This document shows positions 63,711 to 64,000 of a stretch of 64,000 nt of DNA, piece by piece. The stretch is from Rotaria socialis (Eukaryota > Rotifera > Eurotatoria > Philodinida > Philodinidae): positions 40,024-104,023 of the forward strand of contig CAJNYU010001129.1 in assembly GCA_905331475.1 (NCBI GenBank), in the 5' to 3' direction. Position numbers and translations under genes: made by a program. Every line of letters begins with the position of its first letter. The first letter of the stretch is position 1. The notes beneath the pieces are model-generated. The model saw nothing but the letters and a program-made list of their open reading frames with translations. It was not told the DNA's origin and searched no databases.

Positions 63711-64000
63711 CTACCCGTTCTTACATCCTATTTTATTTTGTAAAACGACAAACGGTTGTGAAGTAAAATCACCGTGGTTTTTCGCCATCCCTGAGCCTAA
63801 CACTTCGACAACATGGAAATGTCGATATAATAATGGTAAACGAATAGGGCCATATATACGATGCAAATTAAACTGTATGAAATCATGAGTATTAAGTGGT
63901 ACACTCAAAAACAAAAGACCACCTGGTTTAAGAATACATGTAATTTTTATCATTGTCTGAAAATCACCATATGGATTCAATGGGTCTCGATATCGACCAA
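63711..64000 (-). CDS. DUF268-family protein (SAM methyltransferase-like), C-terminal part, runs off the right edge
   Basis: The minus-strand frame is open to the window end and reads GRYRDPLNPYGDFQTMIKIT, then CILKPGGLLFLSVPL, then FNLHRIYGPIRLPLLYRHFH and ends GCKNG. The LKPGGLLFLSVP block is the post-motif strand typical of methyltransferase-like folds. DPLNPYGDF and HRIYG.IRLPLL are typical of DUF268 proteins, known from nematodes and other invertebrates. About 96 codons are present. The binding glycine motif and N-terminus lie outside. The reaction catalysed is not known. Confidence 0.8.
   Translation of the reverse strand, partial: GRYRDPLNPYGDFQTMIKITCILKPGGLLFLSVPLNTHDFIQFNLHRIYGPIRLPLLYRHFHVVEVLGSGMAKNHGDFTSQPFVVLQNKIGCKNG

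Overview
This is AT-rich animal (metazoan) DNA. Exons are short to medium, most introns are about 45-65 bp with GT..AG ends, and several animal-specific gene families are present: BLTP1/tweek, RGS, TRPM, NLK, a JADE-type PHD protein, an APC-like motif protein, SMAP and a rhodopsin-type GPCR. The tiny introns, intronless GPCR and secreted-protein genes, many short non-autonomous DNA transposons and a partial TRPM copy fit a bdelloid rotifer best. That assignment is an inference from style; no species is certain. All gene models were spliced by eye, and intron phases were checked to keep the frame open.

Layout. 1-4402 (-): first 14 exons of a giant bridge-like lipid-transfer protein (BLTP1/KIAA1109/tweek), running off the left edge. 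6539-12897 (-): an RGS-domain regulator of G-protein signalling with two alternative first coding exons. 16-26 kb: mostly lineage-restricted or unrecognised genes: two intronless secreted proteins (16.0 and 23.8 kb, -), an intronless amidotransferase-like protein (18.2 kb, +) and an 8-exon orphan (19.8-21.9 kb, +). 26.1-32.7 kb (-): a 44-residue two-exon mini-gene and a TRPM channel gene that stops at the S4-S5 linker beside a GC-rich foldback repeat. 33.8-35.5 kb (+): an APC-like beta-catenin-binding motif protein, head-to-head with TRPM. 35.5-40.5 kb is gene-empty. 40.6-42.5 kb (+): nemo-like kinase in 11 exons. 43.8-44.3 kb (-) and 44.5-46.7 kb (+): a small basic orphan and a JADE-like PHD protein, divergent and 192 bp apart. 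46.7-55.7 kb: gene-poor and packed with repeats. 55.7-56.7 kb (+): intronless GPCR. 60.0-60.8 kb (-): SMAP (small acidic protein). 63.7 kb to the right edge (-): C-terminal part of a DUF268 protein.

The most unusual content is a group of five 266-296 bp foldback elements at 13.2, 47.0, 49.6, 52.2 and 61.1 kb. They share CCCAGG...CCTGGG ends and a 2-bp TA or TT flank duplication. Their interiors are built from repeated short words that differ between copies (ACGG/CCGT in three, CCGGAA in one, GATCCGA in one). Related word-rich, GC-rich structures with other ends occur at 26.9-27.7 kb and 48.2-49.5 kb. Three hAT-like MITEs with clean 8-bp target duplications and one nested hAT-like element are also present.

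Functionally the recognised genes are independent housekeeping and signalling genes. NLK and the APC-like protein both belong to Wnt signalling, and RGS and the GPCR to G-protein signalling, but nothing in the window shows that they are co-regulated.
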